Assembly: GCF_018614075.1 (NCBI RefSeq)
Contig: NZ_JAGGOZ010000092.1
Location: forward strand, 1-36,343
Length of the DNA stretch: 36,343 bases
Direction: 5' to 3'
DNA from: Streptomyces sp. ISL-94
Lineage (GTDB): Bacteria > Actinomycetota > Actinomycetes > Streptomycetales > Streptomycetaceae
Shown here: positions 1-6,738 of the stretch, one piece after another
Layout: every line of letters begins with the position of its first letter
How positions within the stretch are numbered: the stretch's first letter is position 1
Notes under the pieces: model-generated
Told to the model about the DNA's origin: nothing
The model's database searches: none
What the model saw: the letters and a program-made list of their open reading frames with translations, nothing else
Translations under genes and position numbers: made by a program

Positions 1-17
1 AGTCGTGCACCACGCCG

Positions 18-734
18 TTAGTAGGGCCCGTTGACGTTGTCGATGGAGCCGTAGCGGGCGGCCGCGTAGTTGCAGGCGGCGGTGATGTTGGCGACCGGGT
101 CGTACGAGTTCATCGAGGTGCCGGGCACGTGATAGGCGCGGAACGTCGGGTCGATGACCTGGAGCAGACCCTTGGAGGGGATGCCGTTCTGGGCGTTGAT
201 GTCCCAGTTGTTGATGGCGAGGGGATTGCCCGAGGACTCCCGCATCACATTGCGGTGAATTCCGTTGTAGCTGCCCGGAATTCCGTGCTTGGCCATCACG
301 TCGAGGGACTCACGGATCCACCCGTCGAGATTGTTCGGGTAGAGGGTGGCGGGCCGGGCGGCGGACCTGCTCGCGCGGGGGGCCTCCGCCTGGGTGCCCA
401 GCTTCAGTGTGATGCCGGGCCGGATGATCGCCGGATTCTCGCCGATGACGCTCCGGTTCGCCGCGTAGAGCTGCTTCCAGCCGCCGCTCACGGAATGTTC
501 CGCGGCGATCTCCGAAAGGGTGTCGCCGGCGACCACGGAATAGGTCGTGGGAGCGGCGGTGCGGGCCGCGGGGGTGGCGGTGTGAGCCGCGGGAGCGGTG
601 GTCTTCTCCACCGCCCCGGCGGTGGCCGCGCTGATCAGCGGAAGAGTGAGGGCCGCGCCACCCGTGCCGGCGAGAGCCAGCTTGCGGGCGATCGGGTGGT
701 GCTTCGGCCGACGGTGCTTACCCTTTGCGGGCAT
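18..734 (-). CDS. Secreted LysM / lytic transglycosylase-like (SLT) cell-wall enzyme
   Basis: A 238-residue secreted protein that probably binds and cleaves peptidoglycan. The basic N-terminus (MPAKGKHRRPKHH) is followed by a hydrophobic Ala/Leu-rich signal segment. A LysM module (around residues 63-112, YSVVAGDTLSEIA) should bind GlcNAc polymers. The C-terminal ~100 residues are a transglycosylase SLT-type fold; the Glu in VMRESSGNP is the expected catalytic acid and GLLQVI is the usual following motif. The ATG at 734 was chosen over an in-frame codon at 857 because a GAGGA sequence sits 8 nt upstream and the signal peptide starts there. The gene is monocistronic and reads away from the dapA-like gene, whose terminator lies upstream. 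The leader is long and structured (see 884-936 and 984-997). It is not a resuscitation-promoting factor proper, because the SLT domain differs. Family call is solid; substrate detail is inferred. Confidence 0.9.
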   Translation of the reverse strand: MPAKGKHRRPKHHPIARKLALAGTGGAALTLPLISAATAGAVEKTTAPAAHTATPAARTAAPTTYSVVAGDTLSEIAAEHSVSGGWKQLYAANRSVIGENPAIIRPGITLKLGTQAEAPRASRSAARPATLYPNNLDGWIRESLDVMAKHGIPGSYNGIHRNVMRESSGNPLAINNWDINAQNGIPSKGLLQVIDPTFRAYHVPGTSMNSYDPVANITAACNYAAARYGSIDNVNGPY

Positions 735-883
735 GGCGGAATTCCTCACGTGGGGGGTACGGGAGAGTCCCGGAGGTGGCCGGATTCGGCAGTTGCCACC
801 GGGAGTGAGGGTGACCGTAGGCGAGCCCGCGGGGCCGGAACAAGGCCCGAATTGCACCGGTAGATCGACTTCCTGCTATCCGC

Positions 884-936
884 CCGGAAATTGACCTTGG
901 CGATACCTTTGCGCAAGGGTCAACTTTCTTTCCGGG
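884..936 (-). promoter_or_regulatory. Long imperfect inverted repeat in the LysM gene leader
   Basis: TTGACCTTG and CAAGGGTCAA face each other across a short loop. Outside them CCGGAAA pairs with TTTCCGG, giving a dyad of about 50 bp. It lies about 150-200 bp upstream of the LysM start codon. It could be an RNA hairpin in a long leader or a protein operator. It does not match the c-di-AMP riboswitch signatures. Confidence 0.5.
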
Positions 937-983
937 AAAAGGGAATCCGCCCCCTGCGGGGAAATGATGTTGATACCCCCCGA

Positions 984-997
984 GTGACTCACATCAC
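984..997. promoter_or_regulatory. Candidate Crp-type binding site (GTG-N6-GN-CAC)
   Basis: The minus strand reads GTGATGTGAGTCAC, which fits the Streptomyces Crp consensus GTG-N6-G-N-CAC exactly. It is 250 bp upstream of the LysM/SLT gene start, a plausible promoter distance given the long leader. Motif match only; binding is inferred. Confidence 0.45.
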
Positions 998-1093
998 GGT
1001 TTGAAGAGCCGGTCGCGGTACGGTCGGGCAGACGGACAAGTCCTCTCTCCCTATGCCTCATTCGGGCGATATGCGCGTTGGTTGCGAATCGCC

Positions 1094-1131
1094 CATCAAG
1101 GACTCTTTCCGGCATTCCCGAGTCCTTGATG
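1094..1131 (-). terminator. Hairpin terminator of the dapA-like gene
   Basis: Perfect 12-bp arms CATCAAGGACTC and GAGTCCTTGATG with a 14-nt loop, starting 48 bp past the stop codon of the dapA-like gene. It would insulate that gene from the LysM gene. There is no U-tract, as is usual in Streptomyces. Confidence 0.7.
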
Positions 1132-1178
1132 TCCCGTCTGCCGCCCCTACCGCCCCTGCCGCCCCCGCCGTCACCGCC

Positions 1179-2174
1179 TCAGAGCTCCGCGAGCCGCTCC
1201 AGCGTGGCCGCCACCGCCGCCCGGGACGCCGGCAGCAGGGGGAGCCGTACGCCCGGATCCGGGATCCGTCCCTGGGCGTGCAGCACGCCCTTGACCACCG
1301 CCGGATTGGGCTCGGCGAAGGCCGCCGCCGAGATCCGGGCCAGCGCGTGCCCCAGCGGGCGCGCCCGCGCCACGTCGCCCGCCCGCCAGGCGGCCGCCAG
1401 TTCCACGAAGCGGGCCGTCGCCAGATGCGCCGAGGCCAGGATCCCGCCCGCCGCGCCCAGTGCCAGCAGCGGCGAGAGGTACGCGTCGTCGCCGGCCAGC
1501 ACAGCGAACCCCTCCGGCAGGTCGCCGAGCAGCTCCACCGTGTCCTGGCCGATGCCGCCGCCCGCGTACTTCACCGCGGCGACCCCCGCGAGCGACCCGA
1601 GCCCCCGCAGCGCGGCGGCGTCCAACGGCTGCCCGGTCCGGTACGGGATGTGATAGACGACCAGCGGTACGGGGCTCACCTCGGCCAGCCGCGCGAAGTG
1701 CGCCAACACCCCTGCCGCCGAAGGCCGTACGAACGCGGGCACCGTCACCAGCGCCGCCCGCACCTGCGGCCACCGGGCCAGCCGGGCCAGCGAGGCCTCC
1801 GCGGCCCGGGTCCCGCTCGCCCCCGCCCCCACGGTCAGCAGAGCGCCCCGCTCCCCGCAGACCCGGGCGCAGACGTCGGTGACGAGGTCCCGCTCCGCCT
1901 CTTCCAGGGTGGCCGTCTCGGCGGTGGTGCCGAGGGCGACGATCCCGGTGGCGCCCGCGTCGAGCACCTCGTGGGCGAGCGCCTCCAGGGCCTCGGCGGC
2001 GACGTCCCCGGCGCGGGTGAAGGGAGTGACCAGCGGCACGTGGACCCCGTGGAGCGGGAGGTCCGCGGTGAGGGGCGCCGCGGGGACGGCGTCCGAGGCG
2101 ATGGCGTGCGGTGCGATGGCGTGCGGTGCGATGAGGTCGGTGGCGGTGAGGTTGCGTGCGGTGTCCTGTGTCAT
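1179..2174 (-). CDS. DapA-family aldolase (dihydrodipicolinate synthase / N-acetylneuraminate lyase type)
   Basis: A 331-residue class I aldolase of the DapA/NanA family, a TIM barrel using a pyruvate-type Schiff base. Lys202 (AAVKYAGG) is the expected Schiff-base lysine and Tyr174 (VVYHIP) the catalytic tyrosine. The carboxylate-binding loop reads GTTAE (82-86) rather than the usual GTTGE. A ~40-residue N-terminal extension precedes the barrel and contains a duplicated IAPHA motif from a 15-bp repeat. It is divergent from a LysR gene, the usual layout for a regulated catabolic or specialised aldolase, so I do not call it housekeeping dapA. The 2-oxo substrate cannot be read from sequence. 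The ATG at 2174 was chosen because upstream codons run into the intergenic operator. Confidence 0.85.
   Translation of the reverse strand: MTQDTARNLTATDLIAPHAIAPHAIASDAVPAAPLTADLPLHGVHVPLVTPFTRAGDVAAEALEALAHEVLDAGATGIVALGTTAETATLEEAERDLVTDVCARVCGERGALLTVGAGASGTRAAEASLARLARWPQVRAALVTVPAFVRPSAAGVLAHFARLAEVSPVPLVVYHIPYRTGQPLDAAALRGLGSLAGVAAVKYAGGGIGQDTVELLGDLPEGFAVLAGDDAYLSPLLALGAAGGILASAHLATARFVELAAAWRAGDVARARPLGHALARISAAAFAEPNPAVVKGVLHAQGRIPDPGVRLPLLPASRAAVAATLERLAEL
2098..2133. repeat. 15-bp tandem repeat inside the dapA-like gene
   Basis: GCGATGGCGTGCGGT occurs twice in a row (2098-2112, 2113-2127) and starts a third time. It is in frame and encodes the IAPHAIAPHA segment of the N-terminal extension, so copy-number change would not break the frame. 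Confidence 0.85.
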
Positions 2175-2220
2175 GTCTCCGAGCCTCACCCGCCCCGAGC
2201 CCCAAATCCAGTGCGCTTTT

Positions 2221-2237
2221 CTTACCCGACTCGTAAG
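2221..2237. promoter_or_regulatory. LysR-box operator between dapA-like gene and lysR
   Basis: CTTAC-N7-GTAAG is a perfect 17-bp dyad containing the T-N11-A pattern of LysR-type regulators. It ends 8 bp before the lysR start codon and lies 47-63 bp before the dapA-like start, so it could serve autoregulation and divergent activation together. Confidence 0.7.
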
Positions 2238-2245
2238 CTGAGCCG

Positions 2246-3250
2246 ATGCTCGACGTACGACGCCTGCGCCTGCTGCGCGAACTGGCCCGCCGCGGAACCA
2301 TCGCCGCCGTGGCCGAAGCCCTCGCATTCAGCCCTTCGGCGGTGTCCCAGCAACTCGGCGTCCTCGAAAGGGAAGCCGGGCTGCCGCTGCTGGAGCGGAC
2401 CGGCCGCCGGGTCCGGCTCACCCCCGCCGGGCAGAACCTGGTCCGCCACGCCGAGGCCGTCCTCGAACGGCTGGAACAGGCCGACGCCGACCTCGCCGAG
2501 GCGCGCGGCGGCCTGGCCGGCGCCCTGCGGATCGGGGCCTTCCCCACCGCCACCCGGGCCATCGTCCCGGCGGCGCTGGTCGCCCTCGCCCGGCGCCACC
2601 CGGGGCTGGAGCCGATGGTCTGCGAGACCGACCCGGCGGCGGTCGCGCACGCCTTGCGGGCCGGGGACCTGGACGTGGCGCTGGTCCACGTGTACGACCT
2701 GGTGCCCGCCGCCCGGGAGCCCGGGCTCGCCACCGAGCCGCTGTACGGGGAGGCGATGTACCTCGCCGAGCCCGCGGAACAGGCCCCGCAGCCGACCGCC
2801 GATCCCGGGCCGGGGCCGGGGCCGGACCAGGGGCCGGGGCCAAGGCCAGGTCCGGGCCCCGGCGAGGCCGCGGCCCCCGACCAGGGCGCGGTCCTCCGTA
2901 CGCACGCCGACGACCCCTGGATCACCGCCACCCCCGGCACCCTCTGCCACGCCATGACCGTACGGGCCTGCCAGGCCGCCGGTTTCACGCCCCGGGTCCG
3001 CCACCAGGTCGACGAGTTCTCCACCGTCCTCGCCCTGGTCGCCGCCGGCCAGGGCGTGGCCGTCGTCCCCCAGCTCGGCATCACCGCCCCCGCCGAACCG
3101 GCCGTCCGCCTCACCCGCCTGCGCATGCAGCGCCGTACGCTGCTCGCCTTCCGCAGCGGAGCCGCCCGCCACCCGGCCGTGGCCGCCTTCGGCGCGGCCC
3201 TGCGCGCCTGCGTACCGGCCGACTTGGCCAGATCGCACGCCGCGGAGTGA
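2246..3250 (+). CDS. LysR-family transcriptional regulator
   Basis: A 334-residue LysR regulator. The N-terminal winged HTH (residues 1-62, with AVAEALAFSPSAVSQQLGVLE as the recognition region) is followed by a linker helix and a periplasmic-binding-fold effector domain. Within the effector domain (about residues 185-207) there is a low-complexity Pro/Gly stretch, GPGPGPDQGPGPRPGPGPG, which is unusual for the family and coded by near-repeats at 2803-2862. It most likely controls the divergent DapA-like gene, through the dyad at 2221-2237. The ATG at 2246 has no good ribosome-binding site, which suggests a leaderless or very short-leader transcript. The inducer is unknown. Confidence 0.9.
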   Translation: MLDVRRLRLLRELARRGTIAAVAEALAFSPSAVSQQLGVLEREAGLPLLERTGRRVRLTPAGQNLVRHAEAVLERLEQADADLAEARGGLAGALRIGAFPTATRAIVPAALVALARRHPGLEPMVCETDPAAVAHALRAGDLDVALVHVYDLVPAAREPGLATEPLYGEAMYLAEPAEQAPQPTADPGPGPGPDQGPGPRPGPGPGEAAAPDQGAVLRTHADDPWITATPGTLCHAMTVRACQAAGFTPRVRHQVDEFSTVLALVAAGQGVAVVPQLGITAPAEPAVRLTRLRMQRRTLLAFRSGAARHPAVAAFGAALRACVPADLARSHAAE

Positions 3251-3320
3251 GGCAACTCCCGTACCGCGCGGAGCCCGTGTACGTTCGGACGGAACTCAAC
3301 GAGAGCGGGGTAGAACGAAC

Positions 3321-4409
3321 GTGACGCATCGCGTACGAGGGGTCATCGCCCGGAGCAAGGGCGCGCCGGTGGAGACCACGACGATCCTCGTGCCCGACCC
3401 GGGACCGGGCGAGGCGCTCGTCCGGGTCCAGGCCTGCGGGGTCTGCCACACCGACCTGCACTACCGCGAGGGCGGCATCAACGACGCGTTCCCCTTCCTG
3501 CTCGGCCACGAGGCCGCCGGGATCGTCGAATCCGTCGGCCCGGACGTCACCTCCGTGGCACCCGGCGACTTCGTCATCCTCAACTGGCGTGCGGTGTGCG
3601 GGACGTGCCGGGCCTGCCGCCGCGGCCGCCCCTGGTACTGCTTCGCCACGCACAACGCCACCCAGCCCATGACCCTGGAGGACGGCACCCCGCTCTCCCC
3701 GGCGCTCGGCATCGGCGCCTTCGCCGAGAAGACCCTGGTCGCGGCCGGCCAGTGCACCAAGGTGGACCCGGCCGCCTCCCCGGCCGCCGCCGGACTCCTC
3801 GGCTGCGGGGTGATGGCCGGCCTCGGCGCTGCCCTGAACACGGGCAACGTCGGCCGGGGCGACTCCGTCGCCGTCATCGGCTGCGGGGGAGTGGGCAATG
3901 CCGCCGTGGCCGGCGCCCGGCTGGCCGGCGCCTCGCGCATCATCGCCGTCGACCTCGACGACCGGAAGCTGGAGTGGGCGCGGGGCCTGGGCGCCACCCA
4001 CACCGTCAACGGCCGCAAGGAGGACGTGGTCCAGGCCATTCAGGGCCTGACCGGCGGGAACGGCGCCGACGTCGTCATCGACGCCGTGGGCCGGCCCGAG
4101 ACCTACCGACAGGCCTTCTACGCCCGCGACCTGGCGGGGACCGTGGTCCTGGTCGGCGTGCCGACCCCGGACATGCAGCTCGAACTCCCGCTCCTCGACG
4201 TCTTCGGCCGCGGCGGGGCCCTGAAGTCCTCCTGGTACGGGGACTGCCTGCCCGAGCGCGACTTCCCGGTCCTTGTCGACCTCTACCTCCAGGGCCGGCT
4301 CGACCTGGACGCCTTCGTCTCCGAGACCATCCCCCTCGACGGCGTCGAAGCCGCCTTCGCCCGCATGGACCGCGGCGAAGTCCTCCGCTCCGTGGTCGAG
4401 TTTCCGTAA
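3321..4409 (+). CDS. mscR: S-(hydroxymethyl)mycothiol dehydrogenase (mycothiol-dependent formaldehyde dehydrogenase)
   Basis: A 362-residue zinc-dependent medium-chain dehydrogenase. It oxidises the formaldehyde-mycothiol adduct with NAD, and the family also reduces S-nitrosomycothiol. Catalytic zinc ligands are Cys42 (GVCHTD), His63-Glu64 (GHE) and the Cys of LLGCGVMAG. Structural zinc ligands are Cys93, Cys96, Cys99 and Cys107. The Rossmann motif is GCGGVGN. Family signatures NWRAVCGTC, CFATHNATQ and MTLEDGT are typical of the mycothiol enzyme rather than of generic alcohol dehydrogenases. GTG start at 3321; a TAGAAC hexamer 5 nt upstream could be a -10 giving a nearly leaderless mRNA. It stands alone, closed by a strong terminator. 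Mycothiol use itself supports an actinobacterial host. Confidence 0.93.
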   Translation: MTHRVRGVIARSKGAPVETTTILVPDPGPGEALVRVQACGVCHTDLHYREGGINDAFPFLLGHEAAGIVESVGPDVTSVAPGDFVILNWRAVCGTCRACRRGRPWYCFATHNATQPMTLEDGTPLSPALGIGAFAEKTLVAAGQCTKVDPAASPAAAGLLGCGVMAGLGAALNTGNVGRGDSVAVIGCGGVGNAAVAGARLAGASRIIAVDLDDRKLEWARGLGATHTVNGRKEDVVQAIQGLTGGNGADVVIDAVGRPETYRQAFYARDLAGTVVLVGVPTPDMQLELPLLDVFGRGGALKSSWYGDCLPERDFPVLVDLYLQGRLDLDAFVSETIPLDGVEAAFARMDRGEVLRSVVEFP

Positions 4410-4410
4410 G

Positions 4411-4494
4411 CCCCAGGTCAGCGCTGGGGTCCGTACTAGACTCCGACGGACCGCCATACCCGTGCCCCGGCCGCGATCCGGCCGGGGCACGGGT
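4411..4494 (+). terminator. Two hairpins terminating mscR
   Basis: A small CCCCAG...CTGGGG hairpin (4411-4429) directly follows the stop. It is followed by a 16-bp perfect stem (4458-4473 with 4479-4494; arms begin ACCCGTGCC and end GGCACGGGT) with a 5-nt CGATC loop. The second ranks among the strongest hairpins in the window and separates mscR from the peptidase gene. Confidence 0.85.
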
Positions 4495-4523
4495 CACCGC
4501 ACCTCGTACCCCAGGGGCCGTCC

Positions 4524-5834
4524 GTGACCATCGCCCACAGCTACCGCCAGCCCGGTACGGTCCTCACCGACCACCGGTTCACCGTCCCGCTGGACCACAC
4601 GCGGCCCGACGGCGAACGGATCGAGCTGTACGCCCGGGAGGTCGTCGCCTCCGGCAAGGACCCGGCGACGCTGCCCTGGCTGCTGTACCTGGAGGGCGGC
4701 CCCGGCTTCGGGGCCCGGCGGTTCATCGGCCGGCAGGCCTGGCTGGAGCGGGCGCTGGCCGACTACCGCGTACTCCTGCTCGACCAGCGCGGAACCGGCC
4801 GCTCCACCCCGGTGAACCGGCAGACCCTGCCCCTGCGCGGCACGCCCGCGCAACAGGCCGAGTACCTAGCCCACTTCCGCTCCGACTCCATCGTGCGCGA
4901 CGCCGAAGCGATCCGCCCGGGCCTGACCGGCGGCGCCCCCTGGACCGTGCTCGGCCAGAGCTTCGGCGGCTTCTGCGCCACCCACTACCTCTCCACCGCT
5001 CCCGAGGGCCTCGCCGCGGCCCTGATCACCGGCGGCCTCCCGTCGCTGGCCGCCACCGCCGAGGAGGTGTACGAGGCCGCGTACCCCCGCGTCGAGCGCA
5101 AGAACCTGGCCCACTACGCCCGCTACCCGATGGACGTCGAGCGCGCCCGCCGCATCGCGTCCCACCTCGCCGAGCGCCCGGCCGAACTCCCCGGCGGCTA
5201 CCGCCTCACCGTCGAGGCCTTCCAGTCCCTCGGCCTCCTCCTCGGCTCCGGCGACGGCAGCCACCAGCTGCACTACCTGCTGGAGGACGCCTTCGTCCCG
5301 ACGCCCGCCGGCCCCGCCCTCTCCGACGCCTTCCTGGAGGGTGCCCGCGCGCTGCTCTCCTTCGCCGGGCACCCCCTCTACGCGCTGGTCCACGAGGCGA
5401 TCTACGCCCAGGACCCGGCCGTGCCCACCGCCTGGGCCGCCGAGCGGGTGCGCGCCGGCCACCCCCGCTTCGACGCCGCCAAGACCCTCGCGGGCGACGA
5501 GCCGCTCCTCTTCACCGGCGAGACCATCCACCCCTGGCACTTCACCGCCGACCCCTCCCTCGCCCCGCTGCGCGAGACCGCCGAACTGCTGGCCGCCCGC
5601 ACGGGCTGGGGGCCGCTCTACGACCCGGAGCGGCTCGCCGCGAACGAGGTGCCGGTGGCCGCCGCCGTCTACCACGACGACATGTACGTCGACACCGCCC
5701 ACTCCCTGCACACCGCCCGCGCCGTTCGGGGCCTGCGGACCTGGGTGACGGACGAGTTCGAGCACGACGGCGTCCGCGCGGGCGGCCCGCGCGTCCTGGA
5801 CCGCCTCCTGGCCCTCGTACGCGACGAGGCCTGA
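4524..5834 (+). CDS. S33-family alpha/beta hydrolase, prolyl aminopeptidase-like
   Basis: A 436-residue cytoplasmic alpha/beta hydrolase of peptidase family S33, expected to remove N-terminal proline or similar residues from peptides. The oxyanion motif GGPG is at residues 58-61, DQRGTGRS around 87-94, and the nucleophile elbow GQSFGG places the serine at residue 146. The acid and histidine should lie in the C-terminal third (VYHDDMYVD and the following FEHDGVR are candidates). GTG start at 4524 with a G-rich site upstream. It has its own promoter region after the mscR terminator and ends in two hairpins, so it is probably monocistronic. The exact peptide or ester substrate is not visible. 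Confidence 0.88.
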   Translation: MTIAHSYRQPGTVLTDHRFTVPLDHTRPDGERIELYAREVVASGKDPATLPWLLYLEGGPGFGARRFIGRQAWLERALADYRVLLLDQRGTGRSTPVNRQTLPLRGTPAQQAEYLAHFRSDSIVRDAEAIRPGLTGGAPWTVLGQSFGGFCATHYLSTAPEGLAAALITGGLPSLAATAEEVYEAAYPRVERKNLAHYARYPMDVERARRIASHLAERPAELPGGYRLTVEAFQSLGLLLGSGDGSHQLHYLLEDAFVPTPAGPALSDAFLEGARALLSFAGHPLYALVHEAIYAQDPAVPTAWAAERVRAGHPRFDAAKTLAGDEPLLFTGETIHPWHFTADPSLAPLRETAELLAARTGWGPLYDPERLAANEVPVAAAVYHDDMYVDTAHSLHTARAVRGLRTWVTDEFEHDGVRAGGPRVLDRLLALVRDEA

Positions 5835-5838
5835 GGCG

Positions 5839-5888
5839 GCACCGCTCCGCGGCGGTGCTTCGCGGCGGCGCGGGTCAACTGCGCCGCC
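5839..5888 (+). terminator. Double hairpin after the S33 peptidase gene
   Basis: GCACCGC/GCGGTGC (5839-5845, 5852-5858) and GGCGGCGC/GCGCCGCC (5864-5871, 5881-5888), both perfect with short loops, follow the stop codon within 55 bp. They look like a tandem intrinsic terminator. Confidence 0.7.
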
Positions 5889-5926
5889 ACCGGCCCTTGT
5901 CCGTCCGGTCGCCTATGGTGCGCCAT

Positions 5927-6691
5927 ATGACTGAACAACCTGAACAGACTGTCTCTTTGCAGCCCATGCCCACCGACTGGCAGCGCGCCCTCGCCGTGGT
6001 CGCCCACCCGGACGACCTTGAGTACGGCTGCGCGGCCGCGATCGCGGACTGGACGGACGGCGGCCGCGAGGTCGTCTACCTCCTCACCACGCGCGGCGAG
6101 GCGGGCATCGACACCATCGCCCCCGCCGACTGCGCCCCGCTGCGCGAGGCGGAGCAGCGGGCGAGCGCGGCCGTGGTCGGCGTGTCCCAGGTGGAGTTCC
6201 TCGACCACCGCGACGGCATCGTCGAGTACGGCCTCGACCTGCGCCGGGACATCGCGGCGGCCATCCGCCGGTATCGCCCCGAGCTCGTCATCACCCTCAA
6301 CCACCGTGACACGTGGGGCGGGCAGGAGGGCGGCGGCTACTGGAACACCCCCGACCACAAGGCCGTCGGCCGGGCCACCCTGGACGCGGCGGCCGACGCC
6401 GGCAACCGGTGGATCTTCCCCGAACTCATCTCCGAGCAGGGCCTCGAACCGTGGGACGGCGTGCGCTGGGTCGCGGTGGCCGGCACCAGCACGCCCACCC
6501 ACGCGGCCGACGCCGGTCCGGGCTTCGAGCGCTCGGTGAAGTCCCTGCTGGAGCACAAGGCCTACATCGAGGTGCTGACGGACCAGGACCCCGAGGAGTA
6601 CGTACGCACCTTCCTCGATGCCAACGTCCAGCGGGCGGCGGCCCGGTTCGGCGGCGCCCCGGCGGTCGCGTTCGAGGTCTTCCCCCGCTGA
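5927..6691 (+). CDS. PIG-L / LmbE-family zinc deacetylase
   Basis: A 254-residue member of the GlcNAc-PI de-N-acetylase (LmbE) fold that includes MshB, Mca and bacillithiol deacetylases. The zinc motif AHPDDLE is at residues 26-32, supplying His27 and Asp30. The third ligand is probably the His in NTPDHKAVG, and WGGQEGGGYWNTPDH fits family spacing. At 254 residues it is shorter than typical MshB or Mca, so I assign the fold but not a mycothiol role, even though mscR is close by. The ATG at 5927 gives MTEQPEQ. There is no Shine-Dalgarno, and a TATGGT hexamer 7 nt upstream suggests a leaderless message. The likely reaction is removal of an N-acetyl group from an amino sugar or conjugate. Confidence 0.85.
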   Translation: MTEQPEQTVSLQPMPTDWQRALAVVAHPDDLEYGCAAAIADWTDGGREVVYLLTTRGEAGIDTIAPADCAPLREAEQRASAAVVGVSQVEFLDHRDGIVEYGLDLRRDIAAAIRRYRPELVITLNHRDTWGGQEGGGYWNTPDHKAVGRATLDAAADAGNRWIFPELISEQGLEPWDGVRWVAVAGTSTPTHAADAGPGFERSVKSLLEHKAYIEVLTDQDPEEYVRTFLDANVQRAAARFGGAPAVAFEVFPR

Positions 6692-6706
6692 CCCGCCACC
6701 CCTAAG

Positions 6707-6721
6707 CTGACGGTACGTCAG
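6707..6721. promoter_or_regulatory. Palindromic operator upstream of the crotonase gene
   Basis: CTGACG-GTA-CGTCAG is a perfect 15-bp dyad lying 17-31 bp before the start codon. The size and symmetry fit a TetR-family operator, which commonly controls acyl-CoA genes in actinobacteria. The cognate regulator is not encoded nearby. Confidence 0.6.
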
Positions 6722-6729
6722 TTACCGGC

Positions 6730-6738
6730 GGGGGGGGG
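6730..6738. repeat. Run of nine G at the crotonase translation start
   Basis: Nine consecutive G residues end in the first base of the GTG at 6738 and also supply the only Shine-Dalgarno-like sequence. Slippage here would change ribosome-binding spacing or the frame of the first start codon. An in-frame alternative GTG lies at 6750, outside the run. Confidence 0.8.

Larger units (their letters stand above)
735..1178. other. 444-bp intergenic region: LysM gene leader plus dapA-like terminator
   Basis: No convincing gene. It holds, from left to right, the ribosome-binding site of the LysM gene, a long imperfect inverted repeat (884-936), a Crp-like palindrome (984-997), a 7-bp inverted repeat (1064-1070 / 1088-1094) and a strong hairpin (1094-1131). 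A 79-codon open frame on the minus strand (876-1115) has poor codon bias and no homology I recognise, so I treat it as non-coding leader. Confidence 0.6.

Noticed and set aside
735..1060. c-di-AMP (ydaO) riboswitch in the LysM gene leader
   Set aside because: The position is typical, but the conserved GGGTGAAT and CCCGTCAGCTAAC-type segments are not present on the minus strand; only a large dyad is visible.
876..1115. 79-codon minus-strand open frame
   Set aside because: Weak third-position G/C, no recognisable domain, and it coincides with the structured leader.
1179..2174. Housekeeping dapA (lysine biosynthesis)
   Set aside because: Altered GTTAE loop, N-terminal extension and a divergent LysR regulator fit a specialised aldolase better.
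1171..3255. Very long minus-strand frame across the dapA-like and lysR genes
   Set aside because: Antisense shadow of GC-rich genes; the real genes have full domain matches in other frames.
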